From positions 1 to 43,302 of the forward strand of contig CACDIK010000009.1 in the NCBI GenBank assembly GCA_902553005.1: a DNA stretch of 43,302 nt, written 5' to 3'. A model generated the notes under the pieces. The model made no database searches and was not told the DNA's origin. It was given only the letters and a program-made list of their open reading frames with translations. Below, one piece after another: positions 8,189 through 16,549 of this stretch. The first letter of the stretch is position 1. Every line of letters begins with the position of its first letter. The DNA comes from an uncultured Alphaproteobacteria bacterium. Its GTDB lineage: Bacteria > Pseudomonadota > Alphaproteobacteria > HIMB59 > GCA-002718135. Both the position numbers and the translations under genes were made by a program.

Positions 8189-9057
8189 TTTGGATGAGTA
8201 AATTTTGGAATTTCTGCGTAATTAGGAGCATTGTCATTATGGATTGGGATGCTAGTGCCATTTAATTTTGGAATAGATTGTAATAATGCTTCTGTATAGG
8301 GATGACCTGGATTTTTAAAAACTTGAGACTTAGTTCCCTCTTCTACAATAACACCTCTGTAAATTACATAGACTTTCTCAGCAAATCTTCTTACAACTCC
8401 CATATTATGCGTAATTAAAAGTACAGCTGTGTTCGTTACCTTTGTTAAATCATCCATTAAATCTAATGCCTGATTTTGCACAGTTACATCTAAAGCAGTA
8501 CTAGGTTCATCTGCTAAAAGTAAGTCAGGATTATTAATCATTGCCATTGTAATTACCACTCTTTGTGCCATACCTCCACTTAATTGAAAAGGATATGATT
8601 CCAAAACTCGAACCGGATCACTTATTGAAACATTTAACAATGCTTTAGAAGCTAATTCAATACTTTCTCGTTTACTAATTTTTTTTTTATTTGATAATAC
8701 TTCATAAAATTGTTGCTTAATTTTGAAAACTGGATTTAGAGCAGCTATTGGATCTTGAAATATTATTGATATATTATTTCCTCTTAATTTCTTAAACTCA
8801 CTTTGTGAAATATCTAATAAATTTCTACTATTAAAAAAAATATTTCCTTTTTTTATAACATTTCTCTGATTTAGAAGTCCAAGTATCAATTTAGTAGTTA
8901 CTGATTTGCCTGAACCTGACTCTCCAACAAGTGCTACTTTTTCCCCTTTGTGTAGGTCTAAACTTATTTTTTTTAAAACATTTAAAGTACCTTCGTACAT
9001 TTTAAATGATAATTCTAAATCTTTAATTGACAAAAGTTTATCAGACATCAACATCAA
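8185..9057 (-). CDS. Peptide-type ABC transporter ATP-binding protein (DppD/OppD-like)
   Basis: Second ATPase of the transporter. Walker A is GESGSGKS (about 45-52), followed by the Q-loop IIFQDPIAALNPVF, the signature motif LSGGMAQRVVITMAM and Walker B LLLADEPSTALDVT. The C-terminal HPYTEALLQSIPKL segment is the usual tail of OppD/DppD proteins. At 290 residues it is somewhat shorter than the roughly 320 typical of DppD. The start codon lies 17 bases inside the end of the permease gene. An ATG three codons further in (MSDKLLSI) is an equally good start. With the neighbouring ATPase it forms the heterodimer that powers import. Confidence 0.9.
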   Translation of the reverse strand: MMLMSDKLLSIKDLELSFKMYEGTLNVLKKISLDLHKGEKVALVGESGSGKSVTTKLILGLLNQRNVIKKGNIFFNSRNLLDISQSEFKKLRGNNISIIFQDPIAALNPVFKIKQQFYEVLSNKKKISKRESIELASKALLNVSISDPVRVLESYPFQLSGGMAQRVVITMAMINNPDLLLADEPSTALDVTVQNQALDLMDDLTKVTNTAVLLITHNMGVVRRFAEKVYVIYRGVIVEEGTKSQVFKNPGHPYTEALLQSIPKLNGTSIPIHNDNAPNYAEIPKFTHPK

Positions 9058-9889
9058 ACATATCTTTTAAACCGTCACCTACTAAATTAAATCCTAAAAC
9101 AACAATTAATATTGCAAAACCGGGAAATAATGAAAACCACCATGAGTCTGGCAACAAAGATGCACCTTTTGCAACCATAGTTCCAAGATCAGGTGTTGGT
9201 GGCTGTGCCCCTAATCCTAAAAAACTTAATGAAGATCCTACTAAAATTACAAATCCTAAATCCAAAGTTATTTTTGTCAGTAATGATGGTAAACAGTTTG
9301 GAAGTATTTCTCTAAACATTATATGAAATTTTGAAGCTCCCATTATCTCTGCAGCTGATATATATCCTTCAGTTTTAACAGATCTAGTTATGTTATAAAT
9401 TAATCTTGTGTACCATGGCCACCAGGCCATTGATACTGCAATCATCGTATATAGTAGATTTGGTCTATCGAGTAAGCCAATAATTGAAAGTGCTAAAACA
9501 AGAGCAGGTATTGCTAAAAAAATATCAGTAATCCGCATCAAAATAACTTCAGTTTTTTTTCCAATATATCCTGCGCATAAACCTATAGCTACTCCTAGCG
9601 GTGCAGCAATTGAAAGTACTACAACCCCTAATATTAAAGAAATTCTGTAACCATAAATAACTCTCGTAAATATATCTCTACCGATTTTATCAGTCCCAAA
9701 AATATAAGTTGAATCAGGAGGTTTTGATTTATTTGCAAAATCAGTGAATGGTCCAACATGCTCGGGAAATGGTGTTATAAATGGAGCAAAAATCGCTAAA
9801 AGAATAATCATTGTTACTATTATTAATCCAAATACTGATAATGGATTTCTGCTAAATTTATAAAAATATTTATTTTTAAATAATGACAT
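9041..9889 (-). CDS. Peptide-type ABC transporter permease (DppC/OppC-like)
   Basis: Inner-membrane subunit with about six membrane segments. An N-terminal segment (about 15-38) precedes the periplasmic loop with the family's typical TYIFGTDKIGRDIFTRVIYG. The cytoplasmic EAA loop is around AAEIMGASKFHIMFREILP (about 177-195), which contacts the ATPases, and a conserved region SLSFLGLGAQPPTPDLGTM follows. Length 282 is normal. The start overlaps the stop of the other permease gene by one base. Confidence 0.92.
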   Translation of the reverse strand: MSLFKNKYFYKFSRNPLSVFGLIIVTMIILLAIFAPFITPFPEHVGPFTDFANKSKPPDSTYIFGTDKIGRDIFTRVIYGYRISLILGVVVLSIAAPLGVAIGLCAGYIGKKTEVILMRITDIFLAIPALVLALSIIGLLDRPNLLYTMIAVSMAWWPWYTRLIYNITRSVKTEGYISAAEIMGASKFHIMFREILPNCLPSLLTKITLDLGFVILVGSSLSFLGLGAQPPTPDLGTMVAKGASLLPDSWWFSLFPGFAILIVVLGFNLVGDGLKDMFDVDV

Positions 9890-10917
9890 TAATCTACCGA
9901 AATTATTCTAGGATTTAATAATAGGACAACAAAATCCACTATCATGTTTATAATTAAAAAAAATGTAGTAATAATTAAGCAAGTTGCAATAATTCCATTT
10001 AGATCTTTTGAAAGTATCACTTCCACTCCATATTTTGCCATCCCAGGCCATACAAAAACAGTTTCTACCAAAAATGCATTGCCAAGCATAAATGCAAAAT
10101 CTAATCCAATTATAGTGACTGTTGGAATTGATGCTGGTTTTAAAGCATATTTAGTTGCAATTTTAAATTCACTAATAGAATATGATTTTGCAAATTCGAT
10201 ATATTGTTTTTCATAAGTATCACTTAAATTTGTTCTAGTTAATCTTGAAACATTACCTATTGCGGGCATTGCTATAGCAAGACCAGGTAAGATTAAATGA
10301 GCTAAAGCATCTCTAAAAAAAACAAAATCTCCTTCAATTAATGAGTCTACAAGAAGTAGACCAGTAACTAATGTGGGTGGATCTAATGTTTCACTATATC
10401 TTTCTGAAACTGGAAGTATTGGAAACCAGAATGCGAACACTAACATAAGAATTATTGCCCATAAAAAACTAGGAGTAACAACGCCCAGCAAAGAAATAAT
10501 TCTTGCAATATGATCAATTAAAGTGTCTTTAAATTTTCCTGATAAAATTCCTAAAGGCATACCAATCAAAATCATTAAGATGCCGGAAACAATCACAAGT
10601 TCAAATGTAGCAGGAAAATAAGCAATTAAGTCTACTATTACAGGTCTTTTAGTATAAGTTGATATGCCTAAATCACCCTTAAATAAATTTTCTATGAAAA
10701 TTTTGTATTGAATAAATATAGATTCATTTAAGTGCAAAACTTCTCTCAGTTGTTCAACCATTTCTTGCGTAGCAAATGGCCCAAGTGCAATTCTAGCAGG
10801 ATCTCCTGGTATAAGTCTTGCTAAACAGAATATTACAACAGAAACTCCAAAAAAAACAACAATTGAAATTAAAATTCTTCTTATAAAATAGATTGAAGCA
10901 AACAACTTTATCCTCAC
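9889..10917 (-). CDS. Peptide-type ABC transporter permease (DppB/OppB-like)
   Basis: Inner-membrane subunit with the family's N-terminal pattern RRILISIVVFFGVSVVIF, then LARLIPGDPARIALGP (about 34-49), and a cytoplasmic EAA loop near RTNLSDTYEKQYIEFAKSY. Five to six membrane segments are visible over 342 residues. The longest frame starts at a GTG codon at 10917 without a good ribosome-binding site. The bases GAGGA just inside it are correctly placed for a TTG codon at 10905, which would give MFASIYFIRR as the N terminus and may be the true start. A strong hairpin lies directly upstream. Confidence 0.9.
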   Translation of the reverse strand: MRIKLFASIYFIRRILISIVVFFGVSVVIFCLARLIPGDPARIALGPFATQEMVEQLREVLHLNESIFIQYKIFIENLFKGDLGISTYTKRPVIVDLIAYFPATFELVIVSGILMILIGMPLGILSGKFKDTLIDHIARIISLLGVVTPSFLWAIILMLVFAFWFPILPVSERYSETLDPPTLVTGLLLVDSLIEGDFVFFRDALAHLILPGLAIAMPAIGNVSRLTRTNLSDTYEKQYIEFAKSYSISEFKIATKYALKPASIPTVTIIGLDFAFMLGNAFLVETVFVWPGMAKYGVEVILSKDLNGIIATCLIITTFFLIINMIVDFVVLLLNPRIISVD

Positions 10918-10926
10918 TAAATTTAA

Positions 10927-10950
10927 CAGGTCGGTTATGAAACCGACCTG
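10927..10950 (-). terminator. Hairpin between the binding-protein and permease genes
   Basis: CAGGTCGGTT and AACCGACCTG form a perfect 10-base-pair stem around a 4-base loop, starting 12 bases after the stop codon of the binding-protein gene and ending 9 bases before the permease frame. It is unusually GC-rich for this sequence. Read on the minus strand it is followed by TTAAATTT, not a clean T-run, so it may act as a leaky terminator or as an mRNA 3' end protector. Either would raise binding-protein output relative to the membrane genes. Confidence 0.75.
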
Positions 10951-10962
10951 ATTAATAAAAGA

Positions 10963-12564
10963 TTAGTTTATAACCAATTCTCTAAAAGATAAGTTCCTTC
11001 CCATAGTTCCATAACCAGTTAGAGTATTAACTGTTGTATCATTAGATACTTTTTTGTTAATTGGTTGCATTCCTACGAAATCTGTTATGAAAAGAGTGAT
11101 TGCATTATCTATCATAAGTTGGTTTGCTTTTTGATAGATCTCAATTCTTTTACTTTCATCAGTTTCAGCTCTACCTTTCTCCAGAAGAGCGTCAAGTTCA
11201 GCATCTTGAGCCCATTCCGCTGACATCCAAGTACCACCTCTTGATGAGTGAAATTGAGCATACATTAATCCATCTGGATCAGGCACATTTGCTACAACAG
11301 ATACTACTGTAGCATGAGGAGTATTTTCCCAACTTGTAACTTGCTCAGTAAATTTTGCCCATGGTAAGCCAGTAACAGTTGCATCATAACCTAATTCCAT
11401 AGCGTTTGCTTGAAGTTGTAAAGCCCAAGGTTCCTCATAAGGAACTTCAGCTATCCATGCTAAATCTAAAGTAAAATCACTAGGATTATACTTACACTTT
11501 GCTTGCTCCTCTTTTGCTTTAGCAATGTCTCTCTCAATTGGAGGCTTCATAGGATCGTATCCCAATAAACCAGGTATAAGAGCACCACTTGATTTTTTTC
11601 CAGCAATAAGATTTTCTGTAACAGCAAAAGATTTTTCTAATGAATCATAGTCATAAGCTAATTGAATTGCTCTTCTACAATGAACATCATCAAAAGGTGC
11701 TTTTCTATTATTTAGTTTATTCATCCATGATCCAGGTCTTGGTATAGGAACAATATCTACATTAGGTTCTTTCTCTAAAGCTGCTACAACTTCATTTGGC
11801 AACCACATGCTTGAAATTTCATGTTCATCTCTTACAAGAAGTGTTTTAATTGTTGCAGCTTCAACACTGTATTTAATGATAACCTCGTCAGGAGAGTCTT
11901 GATTATGTCCTTGAAAGTAATCATTATTTTTGGCTAAAACTGTTTTAACATTAGGATCGTGGTCTACAATTTTATAAGCTCCTGTTCCTGCAGAATTTTT
12001 AAGCAGATATGCTTCTCCATAATCACCATTTTCACCATAGTTTCCATCAACTATATTTTCCATAATAGTGTCCTTATCCACTATTCCTAATCTAATCAGA
12101 CTAGCAACCAATGGAGCAAATGGTTCATTTGTGGTAAATTGAACAGTACCCTTATCTAGTGCAGATACATCTTTAACACTTGAAAATAAAAATGAGAAAC
12201 CTTGACCCATATCCATAAGTCTATTGTATGAAAAAACTACGTCTTCAGCTTCAAGAATATTTCCACTATGAAATTTTACACCATCTTTAAGTGTTATCTT
12301 TAATGTAGTTGGGTTAGTATATTCCCAATTACTCGCAAGAAGTGGCATTAATCCACCACCTCCTCCAGGAGATTCATCAACTAAAGCATCATATACGTTA
12401 AACATTAAAACTGAGTCTACATAGTCAGTTGCTTTTGCTGGATCTGCCTCTCCAATAGCAGCTTCATCAGTTCTAAGTACAGTTTTTGCACTAACAAAAG
12501 TAAATGCAAATAAAACAATAATGAATGATGAAATTACAGCTTTAAAAGAATAAAAAATTCTCAT
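10963..12564 (-). CDS. Periplasmic solute-binding protein, family 5 (DppA/OppA-like)
   Basis: Captures the transported compound in the periplasm. The longest frame begins at 12576, but GGAGG (12574-12570) lies inside its first codons and is spaced 5 bases from the ATG at 12564, so that ATG is the likely start. The product then begins MRIFYSFK with a hydrophobic signal core and a cleavage site after VSA near residue 26. Family 5 landmarks follow: an early stretch with VDSVLMFNVYDALV, then LKITLKDGVKFHSGNILEAEDVVFSYNRL, and a later cluster of tryptophans that usually line the pocket. Length is about 533. Family 5 proteins bind peptides, nickel, glutathione or opine-like compounds. The neighbouring hydantoinase-type genes make an amide or lactam compound as likely as a peptide. 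Confidence 0.9.
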   Translation of the reverse strand: MRIFYSFKAVISSFIIVLFAFTFVSAKTVLRTDEAAIGEADPAKATDYVDSVLMFNVYDALVDESPGGGGGLMPLLASNWEYTNPTTLKITLKDGVKFHSGNILEAEDVVFSYNRLMDMGQGFSFLFSSVKDVSALDKGTVQFTTNEPFAPLVASLIRLGIVDKDTIMENIVDGNYGENGDYGEAYLLKNSAGTGAYKIVDHDPNVKTVLAKNNDYFQGHNQDSPDEVIIKYSVEAATIKTLLVRDEHEISSMWLPNEVVAALEKEPNVDIVPIPRPGSWMNKLNNRKAPFDDVHCRRAIQLAYDYDSLEKSFAVTENLIAGKKSSGALIPGLLGYDPMKPPIERDIAKAKEEQAKCKYNPSDFTLDLAWIAEVPYEEPWALQLQANAMELGYDATVTGLPWAKFTEQVTSWENTPHATVVSVVANVPDPDGLMYAQFHSSRGGTWMSAEWAQDAELDALLEKGRAETDESKRIEIYQKANQLMIDNAITLFITDFVGMQPINKKVSNDTTVNTLTGYGTMGRNLSFRELVIN

Positions 12565-12683
12565 AATTTCCTCCATTAAAATAACTTTTAAATATTTATT
12601 AATTAAAAAGTGTATTATATGTTTTTAGCTTAGAGCATATAAATTTAAAATGCAAAATAATTAAAATTAATATTAGAATTTAA

Positions 12684-14396
12684 TTAATAAAATTTGTAAT
12701 TAATAAAATTTTGCTTAATATATTCTTCAGACAAATATCCCTGTTTTAAGTCATTTTTAATTAATTTAGAATCTCTTAATTGAGGATCTCCGTAACCTCC
12801 ACCGCCTCCAGTCATAAAGGTAATTTTATCTCCTTTGTGAAGCTTAAAACCTGAAATTTTTGGAATAAATATTATTTCGCCATTTTTTTTTATTACTTTT
12901 ACATTATTTGCCCTGCCTTCCTTTCCTCCATTTATACCCCATGGAGGAAGCTTAGTTCTCTCTACGACTGTTGTTACAAAAGTATCTTCAAGTAATTCAA
13001 ACTCAATGTCTAATCCTAGACCACCTCTAAATTTACCAGCTCCACATGAATCTTTTACAAGTTCAATTTTTTTAATTAACCATGGATTTTTTGATTCCCA
13101 AATTTCAGAGGGAGACATCCTTGTTCCTGCAGAGTTATGATGCATAGTAGTTATTCCATCACCAGTAGAAAATCCACCTTGTCCAACAGGATGTGGTGCT
13201 CCATCAGCCCAAGGTTCACCATCTTTATTTCTTATTCCCCACCATACTGCTCCAATCAAACATCCTCCACTACTTGCAGGGAAAGCTTCTGGTAATTTAT
13301 CAGATAGTAACTTGTAAATTAATTCAATTACTTGAAGTCCAGGCCACCCATTTAAAAAACATGGGGCAGGTGAAACTGGATTAAACATTGATCCTTTTTT
13401 TGTTTTTACAGTTAAGGGTCTAAAAAAACCTTCGTTAGGTTGTTCTCCATTTCCAGCCATCATACTAAAGGCAACTCTTGCTTTTGATACTGTCGAGGGA
13501 AGAGGACTATTTATAGGACCATTTTGTTGTTTAGGAGCTTCCGTAAAATCTAATATTAGATCTGATCCTTTTACCTCAATTGAGACCTTAAATTTCACTC
13601 TTCCTTCATCTACACCATTACTATCCATTTGACCAAAACCTGAGTATTTTCCATCTGGAATTTTTTCTAAACTTTTCCTAACTAATTTTTCTCCATAATT
13701 ATAAATATCTAAAACTGATGCATAAAATAAATCATAACCATATTTATAAACTATTCTATTTAAAGCTCTCGCACCCACTACTACACCATTTAATTGAGCA
13801 TTTAAGTCACCAATTATAGCTTTGGGTACCCTCGTATTTGCAATAATTAATTTATACACATCTTCAACAAGGACACCTTTAGAATAAAGCTTTAACCCTG
13901 GATAAATTGTACCTTCTTGAAAAACATCTACGGTATCAGTTGAATAAGGCTCTTTTCCCCCCGTATCAAGCCAATGTGCTTTTATTGCTGTATAACCAAT
14001 CAAGTAATCATTATTGTAAACTGGTTTTATAAGAGCTGCATCTTGAGAATGAGATCCTGATCCAAACGGATTATTATAAATTATTATATCTCCATCAAAT
14101 AAATTTTTCTCACCACCAACTTCTTTTACTGCTTCTTCTACGCAGAAACTTAATGTTCCCATAAATCCAGGAAGACTAGGTGATTGAGATAACATACAAA
14201 AATTTTTATCGTAAATAGCACTTGCAAAGTCTAACACTTCATAAATTATAGGAGAAAATGCAGATCTAACTAATGCTCTTTTCATTTGTTCAGCAGCTGA
14301 ATTAAGACTGTTACGAATAATTTCGGAGGTAATTGGATCAGTTTTAATGTCTTTTCTTGTTTTTAATGCTTTAGATTTAAATACTTCAATATTCAT
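12684..14396 (-). CDS. Hydantoinase B/oxoprolinase-family protein (HyuB-like), first copy
   Basis: Subunit of an ATP-dependent amidohydrolase or carboxylase of the hydantoinase/oxoprolinase/acetone-carboxylase group. The family's start DPITSEIIRNSLNSAAEQMK (about 20-39) is followed by the conserved IIYNNPFGSGSHSQDAALI, AIKAHWLDTGG, and near the end GGLGLDIEFELL, TKLPPWGINGG and GGGGGYGDP. Length 570. It is a close paralogue of the HyuB encoded at 16550-18265 (same N-terminal extension and the same QMDSNGVDEG-type block). It has no HyuA partner on its own strand and lies upstream of the binding-protein gene with about 120 bases between, so it is probably co-transcribed with the transporter while its ATPase partner comes from the divergent hyu operon. 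The substrate is unknown. Confidence 0.88.
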   Translation of the reverse strand: MNIEVFKSKALKTRKDIKTDPITSEIIRNSLNSAAEQMKRALVRSAFSPIIYEVLDFASAIYDKNFCMLSQSPSLPGFMGTLSFCVEEAVKEVGGEKNLFDGDIIIYNNPFGSGSHSQDAALIKPVYNNDYLIGYTAIKAHWLDTGGKEPYSTDTVDVFQEGTIYPGLKLYSKGVLVEDVYKLIIANTRVPKAIIGDLNAQLNGVVVGARALNRIVYKYGYDLFYASVLDIYNYGEKLVRKSLEKIPDGKYSGFGQMDSNGVDEGRVKFKVSIEVKGSDLILDFTEAPKQQNGPINSPLPSTVSKARVAFSMMAGNGEQPNEGFFRPLTVKTKKGSMFNPVSPAPCFLNGWPGLQVIELIYKLLSDKLPEAFPASSGGCLIGAVWWGIRNKDGEPWADGAPHPVGQGGFSTGDGITTMHHNSAGTRMSPSEIWESKNPWLIKKIELVKDSCGAGKFRGGLGLDIEFELLEDTFVTTVVERTKLPPWGINGGKEGRANNVKVIKKNGEIIFIPKISGFKLHKGDKITFMTGGGGGYGDPQLRDSKLIKNDLKQGYLSEEYIKQNFINYKFY

Positions 14397-14481
14397 AGTA
14401 TTTTAATAATAAATTTATTTTACTTTTAATAAATAAAATTTCAAATTTAATTATTTATTGTTTATTATTCTTGAATTCCGA

Positions 14482-14495
14482 CTATCATCTGATAG
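14482..14495. promoter_or_regulatory. Perfect 14-base palindrome in the divergent hyu promoter region
   Basis: CTATCA-TC-TGATAG is a perfect inverted repeat lying 13 bases upstream of the first hyuA start and about 85 bases from the divergent hyuB start. Its position suits a repressor operator or a 5' leader hairpin. No regulator gene is adjacent. Confidence 0.4.
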
Positions 14496-14508
14496 CTTAT
14501 AGATTATT

Positions 14509-16545
14509 ATGTCATCAAGAATAGGTGTTGATATCGGAGGTACATTTACAGACTTTATTGTTTATGATGAAAACGACAATAAAGTTATAATTGACAAAAT
14601 ACCTACAACTCCAGCTGATCCAGAAAAAGCTGTAGTTGAAGTAATTAAAAGAAATTTAACTCAAGAACAATTGAGTAAAATTGATTTTTTTTTACATGGC
14701 ACAACAGTTGGTTTAAATGCACTTTTGGAAAGAAAAGGCTCAAAAGTAGGCTTACTATGTACAAAAGGTTTTAGGGATATTATTGAAATTAGAAGAGGTG
14801 ATAGAGATGAAATGTACAATTTATTTTGGCAGCCTCCACCACCATTAGTACCTCGTTATTTAAGATTAGAAATTGAAGAAAGATTATTTGCTAATGGAGA
14901 TATTCATACCAATTTAAACTCAGAAGATGTCAAGAAAGCATGTGAATATTTAAATAAAGAAGGTGTTAATAGTGTTGCTGTTGCTTTTATGAATGCATAT
15001 TCCAATAAACAACATGAGTTGGCAGCAAAAAAAATTTTATTAGAAAATGGTTTTAATGGCGAAGTTTCGTTATCATCTCTTGTTTCGGGTGAGTACAGGG
15101 AATATGAAAGAACTACAACAACTATAATTGATGCCTTCGTTAAAGCCAGAATGTCTAATTACTTAGAGACTCTAAAGAATAATTTAAAAGAAATTGGCTT
15201 CAAAGGTTCTTTTCTTTTAACGCGTTCTGGAAGTGGATCAATGACATTTGATGAAGCAAGTGAAAGACCCTTTGAAACTATAATGTCAGGACCTGTTGCT
15301 GGTGCTGAAGGAGCGGGGGAATTATCAAGAAAACTTAAAAATACAAATATGGTTACAGCTGATGTAGGTGGTACAAGTTTTGATACTTGCTTAATATTGG
15401 ATGGTAGACCACAAATTCAATTTGAAGGTAAAATCGTTGGCTTACCTCTTCAATCTCCTTGGGTTGATGTTCGATCCATTGGTGCAGGTGGAGGATCAAT
15501 TGCTTACTTAGATGAAGGTGGATTGCTTAGATCTGGACCGCAAAGTGCTGGAGCAGTTCCTGGCCCTGCTTGTTATGGAAGAGGAGGCAAAAATCCCACA
15601 ACAACTGATGCAGCTTTTTATTTAGGGATGTTAGGAGAAGGAAAATTAGCTTCAGGACTTCAACTTAATAAAAAACTAGCTGAAAAAGCACTTAATTCAG
15701 TGGGTTCAAAAATAGATTTATCAGAATCTGAGACCGCTAAAGGCATTTTAAAAATAAGTAGTGCAAATATGGCAGATGCAATTAGAGAAATAACAATAGA
15801 ACAAGGAATTGATCCTCGTGAACTGAAACTCTTAGCTTTTGGTGGCGCTGGACCACTAATGTCAAACTTAATTGCTGAAGATCTTGAGATAAAAGAAATA
15901 ATTATACCACCATATTCTGGAAATTTTTCTGCTTGGGGATTACTCGGTGCCGATTTATTACAAATGAACGCAAGAACTAAAATCATACGTTTATCAGATG
16001 CATCTCTAAAAGAATGTAATTTAATTTTAGAAAATTTATTTTCTGAATTAGAAGATAGGCAAAAAATAGATTTTTCTACAAATGAAAAAATTAGAGAAGT
16101 AGCTTTAGATATGCGATGGGCGGGTCAAGAGCATACTATCACACTTAAAATCAATGATCACATAGACGGTAAAATAAATTTAGACGCAGAAAAACTAAAG
16201 CAAGATTTTATGCAAGAATATGAAAAAACATTTGGAAGTAAATTAGATACTGTGGTTGAAATTGTATCAACGAGAGCTTCAGTTAGAGTGGCCCTTCCAA
16301 GAAAATCAGAGTCTGGTAAAATTGAAGAAGATAGTATTGAAATATCATCAAAATCAATAAATTGTTTTTCTTTTAATGCAGATAAAAATATCGATTTCTC
16401 AATTATTGCAAGAAATGAGATTAAATCTGAAATGTCTGGACCTATGATTATTTTAGAAAGCACAGCTGTCACCTATGTTGATCAAAACTATAACATTAAT
16501 ACAGATAAATTAGGAAATCTAATTCTTCAAAATAAGGAGAATTGA
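14509..16545 (+). CDS. Hydantoinase A/oxoprolinase-family protein (HyuA-like), first copy
   Basis: ATP-hydrolysing subunit of a hydantoinase/oxoprolinase-type complex, with the actin-like (ASKHA) fold. The N-terminal phosphate-binding motif GVDIGGTFTDF is at about 6-16. FLHGTTVGLNALLERKG, the GEYREYERTTTTIIDAFV block (about 195-212), the second phosphate motif ADVGGTSFDTCL (about 284-295) and IGAGGGSIAYLD follow, then the C-terminal domain from about 500. Length 678 is normal for HyuA. It is followed after 4 bases by hyuB, as expected for a two-subunit enzyme. The third small subunit of acetone carboxylase is absent, which argues against that activity. 5-Oxoproline, hydantoins and related lactams are possible substrates. 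Confidence 0.9.
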   Translation: MSSRIGVDIGGTFTDFIVYDENDNKVIIDKIPTTPADPEKAVVEVIKRNLTQEQLSKIDFFLHGTTVGLNALLERKGSKVGLLCTKGFRDIIEIRRGDRDEMYNLFWQPPPPLVPRYLRLEIEERLFANGDIHTNLNSEDVKKACEYLNKEGVNSVAVAFMNAYSNKQHELAAKKILLENGFNGEVSLSSLVSGEYREYERTTTTIIDAFVKARMSNYLETLKNNLKEIGFKGSFLLTRSGSGSMTFDEASERPFETIMSGPVAGAEGAGELSRKLKNTNMVTADVGGTSFDTCLILDGRPQIQFEGKIVGLPLQSPWVDVRSIGAGGGSIAYLDEGGLLRSGPQSAGAVPGPACYGRGGKNPTTTDAAFYLGMLGEGKLASGLQLNKKLAEKALNSVGSKIDLSESETAKGILKISSANMADAIREITIEQGIDPRELKLLAFGGAGPLMSNLIAEDLEIKEIIIPPYSGNFSAWGLLGADLLQMNARTKIIRLSDASLKECNLILENLFSELEDRQKIDFSTNEKIREVALDMRWAGQEHTITLKINDHIDGKINLDAEKLKQDFMQEYEKTFGSKLDTVVEIVSTRASVRVALPRKSESGKIEEDSIEISSKSINCFSFNADKNIDFSIIARNEIKSEMSGPMIILESTAVTYVDQNYNINTDKLGNLILQNKEN

Positions 16546-16549
16546 TTAA

